Source: Ruminococcus sp.
GTDB lineage: Bacteria; Bacillota; Clostridia; Oscillospirales; Ruminococcaceae
Direction of reading: 5' to 3'
Length of the DNA stretch: 64,000 nucleotides
Assembly: GCA_014799805.1 (NCBI GenBank)
Contig: JAAVHJ010000010.1
Span: 110,652 to 174,651, forward strand
Below are positions 1-8,369 of the stretch, piece after piece (positions within the stretch are counted from its first letter, which is position 1; each line of letters begins with the position of its first letter). Under the pieces are notes generated by a model that saw only the letters and a list, made by a program, of their open reading frames with translations, ran no database searches and was not told the origin of the DNA. A program made the position numbers and the translations under genes.

Positions 1-588
1 GTTTCCTCTGCAAGTTCAAATATTACTTCTTTGACAGTTGGTATTTATGACAGCGACAAGAAATTAATTACTGGTAAAACTGCAATTCCGAATGCAAAGA
101 CTTATAATATTAATAAACTTGATAATTATGTAGAATTTAATAAGCTGTCAGATGGTACTTATAATTATTTAGTATTTGCAACAAATGCTGCAAATGAAAA
201 TTATGTGATTGTCAATAAGCAATTTACAGTTGGAAACGCAACAAGCAGTAATTCTAATACAGTCAGTTCCAATGCAAAGGGAATTAGTTTAACAAATGGG
301 ACAAGCATTCCTGAAACCATTGCAAAAGGCAAAGGCATTCCCGTAAGAGGTACTGTTACTTCTGATAGCACGATTAAAGCAATTACGGTAGCTGTCTATG
401 ACGCAAATAATAAGCTTGCAACCAGCAAATCCGTTGCACCAAATGCGACTTCCTATGATTTGAAAAATCTTGATAAATATATTGAATTTGACAAATTACC
501 AGCAGGTGCTTATACTTACAGAGTCGCTGTGACAACAACTGCAACAAAAGACTATACAGCCGACAGACAGACTTTTAACGTAAAATAA
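1..588 (+). CDS. C-terminal part of a surface/secreted protein with at least two homologous beta-rich repeats (5' truncated by window edge)
   Basis: Frame of ORF 31..588 stays open to base 1 (VSSASSNITSLTVGIYD...). Two repeats align: LTVGIYDSDKKLITGKTAIPNAKTYNINKLDNYVEF / ITVAVYDANNKLATSKSVAPNATSYDLKNLDKYIEF. Confidence 0.75.
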   Translation, partial: VSSASSNITSLTVGIYDSDKKLITGKTAIPNAKTYNINKLDNYVEFNKLSDGTYNYLVFATNAANENYVIVNKQFTVGNATSSNSNTVSSNAKGISLTNGTSIPETIAKGKGIPVRGTVTSDSTIKAITVAVYDANNKLATSKSVAPNATSYDLKNLDKYIEFDKLPAGAYTYRVAVTTTATKDYTADRQTFNVK

Positions 589-607
589 TTAAAATAATTT
601 AAATTTT

Positions 608-645
608 AAAATCTCTGATGAAATTATCATCAGGGATTTTTTTAT
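608..645 (+). terminator. Rho-independent terminator
   Basis: AAATCtCTGATGA...TCATCAGgGATTT stem followed by T-run. Confidence 0.8.
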
Positions 646-674
646 TTTTAATTATTAATTTTTAGAAAATATGC

Positions 675-734
675 TTGACAAAATTTTTTAATTATGTTAT
701 AATATATCTGTACTAATATAATTAATACAGATAT
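675..734 (+). promoter_or_regulatory. Promoter (TTGACA 675-680, 17-bp spacer, TATAAT 698-703) with inverted repeat ATATCTGTA/TACAGATAT (704-712, 726-734)
   Basis: Consensus -35/-10 boxes; perfect 9-bp inverted repeat just downstream of the -10. Confidence 0.7.
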
Positions 735-779
735 GACAAAAAATTTTCTTAAATCCAATCAAAAGCGAGGTGAGAAAAC

Positions 780-1142
780 ATGTTTGACATTGACTTGATG
801 AGCCGTATTCCGATTTATGAACAATTATACAGGAGAGTGATTGAATTGATTTTAAAAGGTGTGTTAAACGAAAATGACAAATTGCCAAGTGTTCGTAATT
901 TAGCGACACAATTAGGTGTCAATCCAAATACCGTTGCAAAAGCTTATTCTCTGCTGGAACGTGACAATATTATTCATTCACTTGCAGGGAGGGGCAGTTT
1001 TGTGACAAAGCCTGATGCGATTCTTGCACAAGAACATATTTTAAAAGATTTTGATACAGCTGTCACACATGCCATCGAAATTGGTATTAAGAAAGAAATT
1101 CTAATAGAACGTATTTCTAAAATCGCAAATCAAGAAAATTAA
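780..1142 (+). CDS. GntR family (YtrA-type) transcriptional regulator
   Basis: PIYEQLYRRVIELILKGVLNENDKLPSVRNLATQLGVNPNTVAKAYSLLE wHTH; precedes ABC transporter. Confidence 0.9.
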   Translation: MFDIDLMSRIPIYEQLYRRVIELILKGVLNENDKLPSVRNLATQLGVNPNTVAKAYSLLERDNIIHSLAGRGSFVTKPDAILAQEHILKDFDTAVTHAIEIGIKKEILIERISKIANQEN

Positions 1143-1172
1143 AAAATTAAATTAGAAAGGAGCGAATTTATT

Positions 1173-2078
1173 ATGATGCAGTTAAAAGCAACTGTCAAAC
1201 AGTTTGAAGATTTCAAAGCACTGGACGGCGTAGATTTAGAAATTCCCAAAGGCACAGCTTTTGGCTTACTAGGCTCTAACGGTGCAGGAAAATCAACGAT
1301 TTTAAGATTATTCAGTGGTATTTATAAACAAGAAAGCGGAGAAGTATTAATTGACGGCGAGCCAGTTTATGATAATATTCAGGCAAAACAAAAAGTATTT
1401 TTTATCAATGACGAAACAATTCAATTTTCTAATTTTACACTCATGCAATTAAAAGATTTTTATAAGCAATTTTATCCAAGCTTTTCAGAAGAAATTTTTG
1501 AAAAATTAGAAAAGGCAATTCAATTGCCACGCAATAAAAAAATTAATACATTTTCTAAGGGAATGAAACGCCAGGCTATTGTGATTATTGGTATCGCATG
1601 TTGTACGCCTTATTTATTACTAGATGAAGCATTTGACGGGCTTGACCCCACAATGCGAATTATTGTAAAACGTATGCTAGTTGATGCCATGTGTGAACGA
1701 GAATTAACAGTTGTCATTTCTTCCCATAATCTCAAAGAAATCAACGAAATGTGCGATATGGCAGGTTTATTGCACCATGGCAAAATTGTATTCAACAGAC
1801 AGTTAGACAGCTTAAAAGGCACAATGCATAAAATTCAAACAGCATTTGCCGATAAATCAAAAATTTACACAGCAAAAGATTTCCCAAGTTTAGAAATTCT
1901 GCATTTTGAAAAAACTCAAAGTATTTATCACATTATTGCCAAAGGAGAAGAAGAAGAAATTCACCAAGCATTAGCACCATTTAAGCCTGTGATAGCAGAT
2001 ATGATTCCATTATCACTGGAAGAAATTTTTATTTACGAATTGGAGGTATTGGGATATGACAGCCAAGTTTTTGCATAG
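1173..2078 (+). CDS. ABC transporter ATP-binding protein
   Basis: Walker A GSNGAGKST; D-loop region LLLDEAFDGLDP. Confidence 0.95.
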   Translation: MMQLKATVKQFEDFKALDGVDLEIPKGTAFGLLGSNGAGKSTILRLFSGIYKQESGEVLIDGEPVYDNIQAKQKVFFINDETIQFSNFTLMQLKDFYKQFYPSFSEEIFEKLEKAIQLPRNKKINTFSKGMKRQAIVIIGIACCTPYLLLDEAFDGLDPTMRIIVKRMLVDAMCERELTVVISSHNLKEINEMCDMAGLLHHGKIVFNRQLDSLKGTMHKIQTAFADKSKIYTAKDFPSLEILHFEKTQSIYHIIAKGEEEEIHQALAPFKPVIADMIPLSLEEIFIYELEVLGYDSQVFA

Positions 2079-4467
2079 TTTTTCAGCAAGAAATGCGTTT
2101 CGTCTTGTTAACCAAAATAAAAAATTTTTTATCGTCACTTGTATTTTGCAGTTATTAGGCATTCCATTAATTATGGGCAGTGGCATGCTGGAAGTATATT
2201 ATTCTGAGAGAAGAGAGCTGACACATGATTATTCCAGTTATAATTTTAATTATGAAGCATATATGGCAATTGGTTGTTTCTGTTTAGGAATTGCTGTGCT
2301 ATTAGGCATATTTTTTGGTATCAATGCTTATCGTGAAGAATGGGACAAATCCAAAGTTGATATGCTATATTCTTTGCCTTTAACAAACAAACAACGCTTT
2401 TTTAGTAATTATTTAGGCGGTTTGGGCATGTATGTAATTTCTTATATTGGAGCTGTTTTATTAGGCTGGATTGTGATTTTTATCATGACACCTCTTGTAC
2501 GTTCTGTCATGGATTCTCATGAGATTGGTCAATTAAATACTATTTATAAATATTATTTATTAATTACCATTGGCTTATTTTTCCTGATGTGCCTATATTA
2601 TACTATTTCAGCATTAATTGCTAGTTGTTGCGGTACGTTATTTGAAAATATTTATACAAATATTTTATTAAATCTATTAATCCCTGGCACATTTGCGGCA
2701 ATTCTTGCTGTCATTACAGAAATAATTGATACCATGAATTTTGAACACTCTTGGTATTTCATTGGCTATACGAGTCCAATTGGCGGTTTGATTTATTTAG
2801 TTTATCTTGTTTTTGAAAAAGGTGTTGATGTTTATTACTCTTATGGGAGTACTTATACAGCCACTGCTGGAGAATTAGGCGATTTAGGCTTAGTTCCTGC
2901 ATATCTGCGTTGGATATTGATTATTGTAGTTCTCACAGTTGCTGTTTTCATTCTTGCATGGAGATTATACGAACATAGAAAAGCCGAACATGTTGGCAGA
3001 CCATTTGTATATATCGGCATTTATTATGTAATTCTGACAGCAATTACAGTTTGCATTCTGTGCATATTAGAAGCAGGAATAGAAGCATTAATTCCAGTTT
3101 TAATTTTCAGTGCAATTGTTTATTTTATCATGGAAGTTATCCGCAAAAGAGGATTTAAAAAATTCTGGTTCAGTGCGATTTGCTATATTATCACAGTTGT
3201 AGTAGCACTTGCTAGTATGTTCTCCATTTCAGCAACAAATGCATTCGGACGAGCTTATTATATACCAGCTTTGGCAAGTGTCACTTCTGTAAAATTAGAA
3301 AATTATTATTATAACAGTAATATGAATTATGAATTAAATTTCAAAGACAAAGAAATCATCTCCAAAATTCAGGACTTCCAAAAAGAATGCAATCAACATC
3401 ATAAAAATCATTATAGCACACAGTTAGAAAATGCAATAGATGGCTATTATGACCTTAACTATAGTAACAACTATAAATATTATGATGAATATAATGGATA
3501 TTATGAATATTATGAGGATATAGAATCTGCTGTACATTATAATTATGATTCTGGATATAATAACAATGACTATATTTATGAAACTAATACAAAAAATAGA
3601 CCCTATATTTCGAGTTGTGCAACACTTGGTATTACTTATTATACAATTACTGGCTCTGCTATTTATAGAACTTATGAGTTATATACAGACGAATATATTA
3701 ATCTCATGGATATGTGCATTGGCACAGATGTCTATGCAGAAGCAAATTATAATCTTCTAAAATCCCGTTTAGAAAACATGTATAAGCAATATGATGATAC
3801 TATGTTAAAATATTATTATCCAAGTAAAATTAATTTTACAGTAGCTCCGCCTAATACAAATGATTATTATCGTTCTTATGAATCAGAACAATATATACAG
3901 ATACAACTTTCAGACGTAGAATCAAATTTAAATCTCTTAACAGAAGCTTATCAGCGTGACTTAAAAAATATGACAAGTGAAGAATTCCGCACAAGTGAAA
4001 TTATTTGTAATATTCTGGGCTTGCCTGTTCGTGCTTGCAATCAGGAAACTTATGCATTGCTTCAAAAATGGGGATTTGAAGAATTTAGTTTATATCAAAA
4101 ATATTATTCTATTTTGGGTACAGATACGCAAAAATTAGATATTAGAATTTATGCACCAGAAACTTATCAAACAAGCTCTTTGCAATATCCATCAAATACA
4201 TTACAAAATATTTATGTGAAACCAGATGCCAGCAATATTCCAAGTTATGAAAATACAATTTATTCTATCGTTGACTTAGACACATCGCTACAGGATTTAA
4301 TGCAAGTCGCAAGAAAACATTATATCAGCTCCGAGCCTTGCTATGTGCTTGTGATAAATAATTCTAAATATATGATTCCGTTAGAATATTCTGAACTGGC
4401 TGAACAAGTGATTAATCACAAGCAGACAAATTCAGCAAGTCAATCCAATATCACAGATATTTCCTAA
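2056..4467 (+). CDS. ABC-2 type permease with large Tyr/Asn-rich region
   Basis: Multiple TM helices; start overlaps ATPase stop by 23 bp; extended YY/NN-rich soluble segment. Confidence 0.8.
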   Translation: MTAKFLHSFSARNAFRLVNQNKKFFIVTCILQLLGIPLIMGSGMLEVYYSERRELTHDYSSYNFNYEAYMAIGCFCLGIAVLLGIFFGINAYREEWDKSKVDMLYSLPLTNKQRFFSNYLGGLGMYVISYIGAVLLGWIVIFIMTPLVRSVMDSHEIGQLNTIYKYYLLITIGLFFLMCLYYTISALIASCCGTLFENIYTNILLNLLIPGTFAAILAVITEIIDTMNFEHSWYFIGYTSPIGGLIYLVYLVFEKGVDVYYSYGSTYTATAGELGDLGLVPAYLRWILIIVVLTVAVFILAWRLYEHRKAEHVGRPFVYIGIYYVILTAITVCILCILEAGIEALIPVLIFSAIVYFIMEVIRKRGFKKFWFSAICYIITVVVALASMFSISATNAFGRAYYIPALASVTSVKLENYYYNSNMNYELNFKDKEIISKIQDFQKECNQHHKNHYSTQLENAIDGYYDLNYSNNYKYYDEYNGYYEYYEDIESAVHYNYDSGYNNNDYIYETNTKNRPYISSCATLGITYYTITGSAIYRTYELYTDEYINLMDMCIGTDVYAEANYNLLKSRLENMYKQYDDTMLKYYYPSKINFTVAPPNTNDYYRSYESEQYIQIQLSDVESNLNLLTEAYQRDLKNMTSEEFRTSEIICNILGLPVRACNQETYALLQKWGFEEFSLYQKYYSILGTDTQKLDIRIYAPETYQTSSLQYPSNTLQNIYVKPDASNIPSYENTIYSIVDLDTSLQDLMQVARKHYISSEPCYVLVINNSKYMIPLEYSELAEQVINHKQTNSASQSNITDIS

Positions 4468-4581
4468 CACTCCCTTAAGATATATACATCAGAAACGGCA
4501 TGTAAAATCAACATGCCGTTTCTGGATTTCTATTATAATATCACAAAATCCCCCATATTCTGACAATACAGGGGAATATTT

Positions 4582-5052
4582 TTATTTTGCACGTCTGCGA
4601 TAACGGGTTTTGCGGTCTGTGCTGCGTTTAATATCGCTGATACGCTCTTCACTATTTTTCTTAAAATCTGTCATCATATCTTCAAATGACATTTCAGAAT
4701 TAGATTTCTGTGAGGGCATTCCCTCCCAAACAATCCCTTTGTCACGTGATGGTCTGTTCTGACGATTTTGCCGATTTTCCCGAAATCTCTGTTGTGGTCT
4801 TTCTTCTCTGGGCAAAGCCTTTTTAATTGACATGCTGATTTTGCCTTGTTCATTCACTTGCAAAACAGTTACTTTTACTTCCTGCCCCTCTGTTAAAAAC
4901 TCACGAATATCATTTACAAATACATTTGCAACTTCTGAAATATGTACCATGCCAGTAATAGGCTTTTCGCCCTCCTGAGGCACTTCAACAAAAGCACCAT
5001 AATTCGTAATTCCCTTAACCTTACCATCATAAATTTTCCCGATTTCCAACAT
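4582..5052 (-). CDS. S1 RNA-binding domain protein (YabR-like)
   Basis: MLEIGKIYDGKVKGITNYGAFVEV... S1 fold; likely start at internal Met behind AGGAGG. Confidence 0.85.
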   Translation of the reverse strand: MLEIGKIYDGKVKGITNYGAFVEVPQEGEKPITGMVHISEVANVFVNDIREFLTEGQEVKVTVLQVNEQGKISMSIKKALPREERPQQRFRENRQNRQNRPSRDKGIVWEGMPSQKSNSEMSFEDMMTDFKKNSEERISDIKRSTDRKTRYRRRAK

Positions 5053-5094
5053 ATACAAAAAAGCCCTCCTGCTTTTCAAAAATTTCAATTTTCA

Positions 5095-5403
5095 TTATTT
5101 GCGTGATGTATCATAATAACGCTTTTCATCTGGATAAGCATAACCTGCTGATTCTATGGCAAGCTTTTCCATATATTTGCCAATATCATCTGATGCAATT
5201 AATTCCGCAAGTTCTTCATTTTCTGCTGCTAATACTTCAACTTCTTCTTCCAGTTCAGCTAATTCTGCTTTTTTTTCAACAACGGCATTCTGCGTTGTGA
5301 CTATCGAAACAGCACAAAATATTACAAACATAACCAAAGCAATATGCATAAGCATTTCTAACACTGATTTAGATTTCGGTTTTATTTTTTTTCCGTTTGC
5401 CAT
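5095..5403 (-). CDS. Septum formation initiator family protein (DivIC/FtsB-like)
   Basis: Single TM followed by coiled coil KKAELAELEEEVEVLAAENEEL; position in yabPQ-divIC-yabR order. Confidence 0.8.
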   Translation of the reverse strand: MANGKKIKPKSKSVLEMLMHIALVMFVIFCAVSIVTTQNAVVEKKAELAELEEEVEVLAAENEELAELIASDDIGKYMEKLAIESAGYAYPDEKRYYDTSRK

Positions 5404-5941
5404 GCAATCGCCCTTTCTGTTTTTTTAAATTTTTCGCACCAGTGTTATTATTCTGATTAGCATTACTATTATACACCTTGTGAGGGGGGTTTGACAAGTC
5501 ATTTTGCGAATTTTTCTTAGCAAAATGCAATTTTTTGGCATATTTCACAAAAGCTTGCTTTAATTTTCCACAAATCCATATAATTTTATTCCAGACCCAA
5601 TGCACAGGCATTAGCAATATATCACTAAAACGCATGATAATTGCTCCCAGTGTATAATAATATACCATGAATCCCAGAAAACAACCCACAAGATAATAAA
5701 CTCTAAATTCTCCTCTTCCAAACGCACTGATATAACATAGCATAAGAAAACTAATCAAAATAAAATATAAAATATCTTCCAATGCAACTAAAATTATATT
5801 ATGTTTTAATAATTTTCTGAATAATCTTGTGACATCAAATACAATACCTGCGGGAATGCCTAATAAAATTGCTCCAAAAAATAATAATAATTCTTCGTCT
5901 ACTGTCCGAAACGTTTCTGGAGCAACCTGTAATAACATCAC
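5369..5941 (-). CDS. yabQ: Spore cortex biosynthesis protein YabQ
   Basis: ELLLFFGAILLGIPAGIVFDVTRLFRKL...LEDILYFILIS; adjacent to YabP. Confidence 0.85.
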   Translation of the reverse strand: MMLLQVAPETFRTVDEELLLFFGAILLGIPAGIVFDVTRLFRKLLKHNIILVALEDILYFILISFLMLCYISAFGRGEFRVYYLVGCFLGFMVYYYTLGAIIMRFSDILLMPVHWVWNKIIWICGKLKQAFVKYAKKLHFAKKNSQNDLSNPPHKVYNSNANQNNNTGAKNLKKQKGRLHGKRKKNKTEI

Positions 5942-6261
5942 CGAAATAACCTGCCTAACATAGAAACAGGGGACTGCTTGTCTTTATCACCGTATTGCAA
6001 AGACCAAATATCACCCTCAACAGACATATTACCATTTTCAATGCTAATTGCATTAATATGCAAGTCCCGCCCTGTGATAGTCAATTCACCCATTTTTGTA
6101 TATAATACAATTTCTCTTTCATCAAAACTGTCAATATCTGTAATCCCCGCAATACTAAGTGTTTTACGATTTTCCATAATTACCATATGCTGTGTATTGG
6201 CATTAGCATTTACATTTGAACTGGTATTACACGAATTAGATATAAAATTTGCATCTTGCAT
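5938..6261 (-). CDS. yabP: Sporulation protein YabP
   Basis: MENRKTLSIAGITDIDSFDEREIVLYTKMGELTITGRDLHINAISIENGNMSVEGDI. Confidence 0.88.
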   Translation of the reverse strand: MQDANFISNSCNTSSNVNANANTQHMVIMENRKTLSIAGITDIDSFDEREIVLYTKMGELTITGRDLHINAISIENGNMSVEGDIWSLQYGDKDKQSPVSMLGRLFR

Positions 6262-6327
6262 TTTAATAGCCTCCTGTTAGGAATTTACTAAATATTATGC
6301 AAGAAATTTTTGAAATATGCTTGTTTT

Positions 6328-6765
6328 TTAAATACAATAATCACTGCCGATATATTCATTATTATGGCATAAAATATCCTGTAATGTAATATTATCTAAA
6401 TAATTACAAATTACTTGATATAAGCCGTCCCAAACATACAATGTCGCACAGTTATTTGCTAATTTACACGTATTTTCTGAATATTCCAGACAAGAAACAG
6501 GTGCTAAATTACCCTCTGTGGCACGCAAAACTTCACCAACTGTGATATTATCTGCAAGTTTTGCAAGCATATAACCGCCTCTATTTCCACGATTAGTGCG
6601 TAATAAATTACTTTTATTCAGCATAGGCACAATCTGTTCTAAATATTTTTTAGAAATATGCTGACGTTCTGCAATTTCTTTCAGAGAAATAAAACCTTGT
6701 TCCTGATGTTCGGCTAAATCTAATAGCATTCTTAATGCATATCTGCCTTTGGTTGAAATTTTCAT
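6328..6765 (-). CDS. Rrf2 family transcriptional regulator (IscR-like)
   Basis: MKISTKGRYALRMLLDLAEHQEQGFISLKEIAERQHISKKYLEQI; RBS AAAAGGAG upstream of internal Met. Confidence 0.92.
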   Translation of the reverse strand: MKISTKGRYALRMLLDLAEHQEQGFISLKEIAERQHISKKYLEQIVPMLNKSNLLRTNRGNRGGYMLAKLADNITVGEVLRATEGNLAPVSCLEYSENTCKLANNCATLYVWDGLYQVICNYLDNITLQDILCHNNEYIGSDYCI

Positions 6766-6818
6766 ATATAATCTCCTTTTCAAAATTTTATATTAATTTT
6801 ATTAAAATTATTATAACT

Positions 6819-6847
6819 ATTATAACATAGGTTTAGTAGGTTTGCAA
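6819..6847 (-). promoter_or_regulatory. Promoter of the Rrf2 gene
   Basis: On minus strand TTGCAA - ACCTACTAAACCTATGT (17) - TATAAT. Confidence 0.5.
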
Positions 6848-6911
6848 GCAAAAATTTAAAATTCTAAGAAAAAATCACAGCTTTTTCAAAAAGCCGTGAT
6901 TTTTATTATTT

Positions 6912-8345
6912 TCACTCAACAGAATTTAACACACCCATAAACATTGGCAAATTAGTATCTGTATCAACAATCGCATAGACAAATGGTCTATCTAGTATAA
7001 CAGTTTTTTCATAAAATACTGCACATTCATCTGTCATTGCAACAGAAGTTACAGCAGCGGCTTTTGTTCCTTCCTCAAATACATCAATATGTGTTTTATG
7101 AAGCACATTGTCAATATAAAGCAAACCGCTTTGTGTATCTGCCATTTTAGAAAAATCAGCACTTGGATTAAATGCCACTGGCATACCCATACTAGATAAT
7201 GTTTCAGATAATTCAATTTCATAATCATAGCTGAATTTTGGCAAACCTGCCTGCACACTGGTTCTTTTTGGATTCGAAATTAAATTTTGCAAAGATTCTG
7301 GTGTTAAATTTGCAATATAATTATTAATAGAAATATCTTCATTTGGCAATAACGCAACAAATGCATACCGATTGCCTTGATAATATTTCATAAATCCAGT
7401 TGTATTTTCATCTTCTAAATAATGATATTCATCAGAATGCATCATTTCAACTTCTTGTTCAGAATTATCAGCAGATGTAAAAATGCCATTCCATACTTCA
7501 TCTTCCGTATAAGGCGTTAGCCATTTGCCATCAAATGTGACAGCATTAATTAAATACATGACAGTATCATCAGAAATTTCTTCTAACAATTCTGGAATCA
7601 TATTATCCGTATTTTTTTTCACCCAATTATTTATATCACTCACAGTGCTGTCATCAAATGGAGCTTTGAACACAGAAGCATTATAATAATCTGCATTCGT
7701 CTGCAAAAATTCTTCTTTTACCTGAATACGTTCTTCTTCATCACGTACCCAAATAGAATTTGCTGTTAAAAGCTTACAGGTTTCGTCATTGGGTTGGGAA
7801 TTTCTTTGTGTATACAAATACTGATTTAAATCTTCCAGTGGCATACTGCCAATTGTCTGTTCCATTTGCGTTTTCGTTTCACCATTTGCACCATTCGCTG
7901 TCATGCCCAAAGCTTGCACAACAGAATATGGCGAAACCATAATATTCTGCCCTGCTTCACTTTCATTGACTGCATTTTGCAATAATTCTACAGCAAATTT
8001 TGTTTGACCATTGATAAAACTTTCATCTGCCTGTTTTCCAGTGACTTCTTGTGATTGCATATCCTTGCTCAGCTCTACAGACGCAGGGGAAATAATTGGC
8101 TTTGCTGATTTAAAAATACTTTTTTTCATGAGAACAAAATCAAAAATATTAATTTTTTCATCATGATTATAATCAAATTTTTTCCAATTGTCCAGATTTC
8201 CTTGCCCTTTCAGCCACTTGTGCAGAGTAATCACATCAGCTAAGTTATTTTCTGAAAATTCTTCAACAGCATTTGTTTGTATGAATGGTGTGCTACATGC
8301 ACAAAGAATTATCGCCAAGACAGCAGATAATTTTTTCAATTTCAT
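6912..8345 (-). CDS. Secreted dockerin-serpin 1
   Basis: Lipoprotein-like/signal N-terminus MKLKKLSAVLAIILCACS; dockerin-like DVITLHKWLKGQGNLDNWKKFDYNHDEKINIFDFVLMK; serpin core with hinge EEGTKAAAVT and RPFVYAIVD. Confidence 0.92.
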   Translation of the reverse strand: MKLKKLSAVLAIILCACSTPFIQTNAVEEFSENNLADVITLHKWLKGQGNLDNWKKFDYNHDEKINIFDFVLMKKSIFKSAKPIISPASVELSKDMQSQEVTGKQADESFINGQTKFAVELLQNAVNESEAGQNIMVSPYSVVQALGMTANGANGETKTQMEQTIGSMPLEDLNQYLYTQRNSQPNDETCKLLTANSIWVRDEEERIQVKEEFLQTNADYYNASVFKAPFDDSTVSDINNWVKKNTDNMIPELLEEISDDTVMYLINAVTFDGKWLTPYTEDEVWNGIFTSADNSEQEVEMMHSDEYHYLEDENTTGFMKYYQGNRYAFVALLPNEDISINNYIANLTPESLQNLISNPKRTSVQAGLPKFSYDYEIELSETLSSMGMPVAFNPSADFSKMADTQSGLLYIDNVLHKTHIDVFEEGTKAAAVTSVAMTDECAVFYEKTVILDRPFVYAIVDTDTNLPMFMGVLNSVE

Positions 8346-8369
8346 AAAAAACCTCCCTGATAAATTTAA

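Noticed and set aside
697-909. Minus-strand ORF opposite the GntR gene
   Set aside because: Antisense of a conserved regulator and promoter; no RBS or family resemblance.
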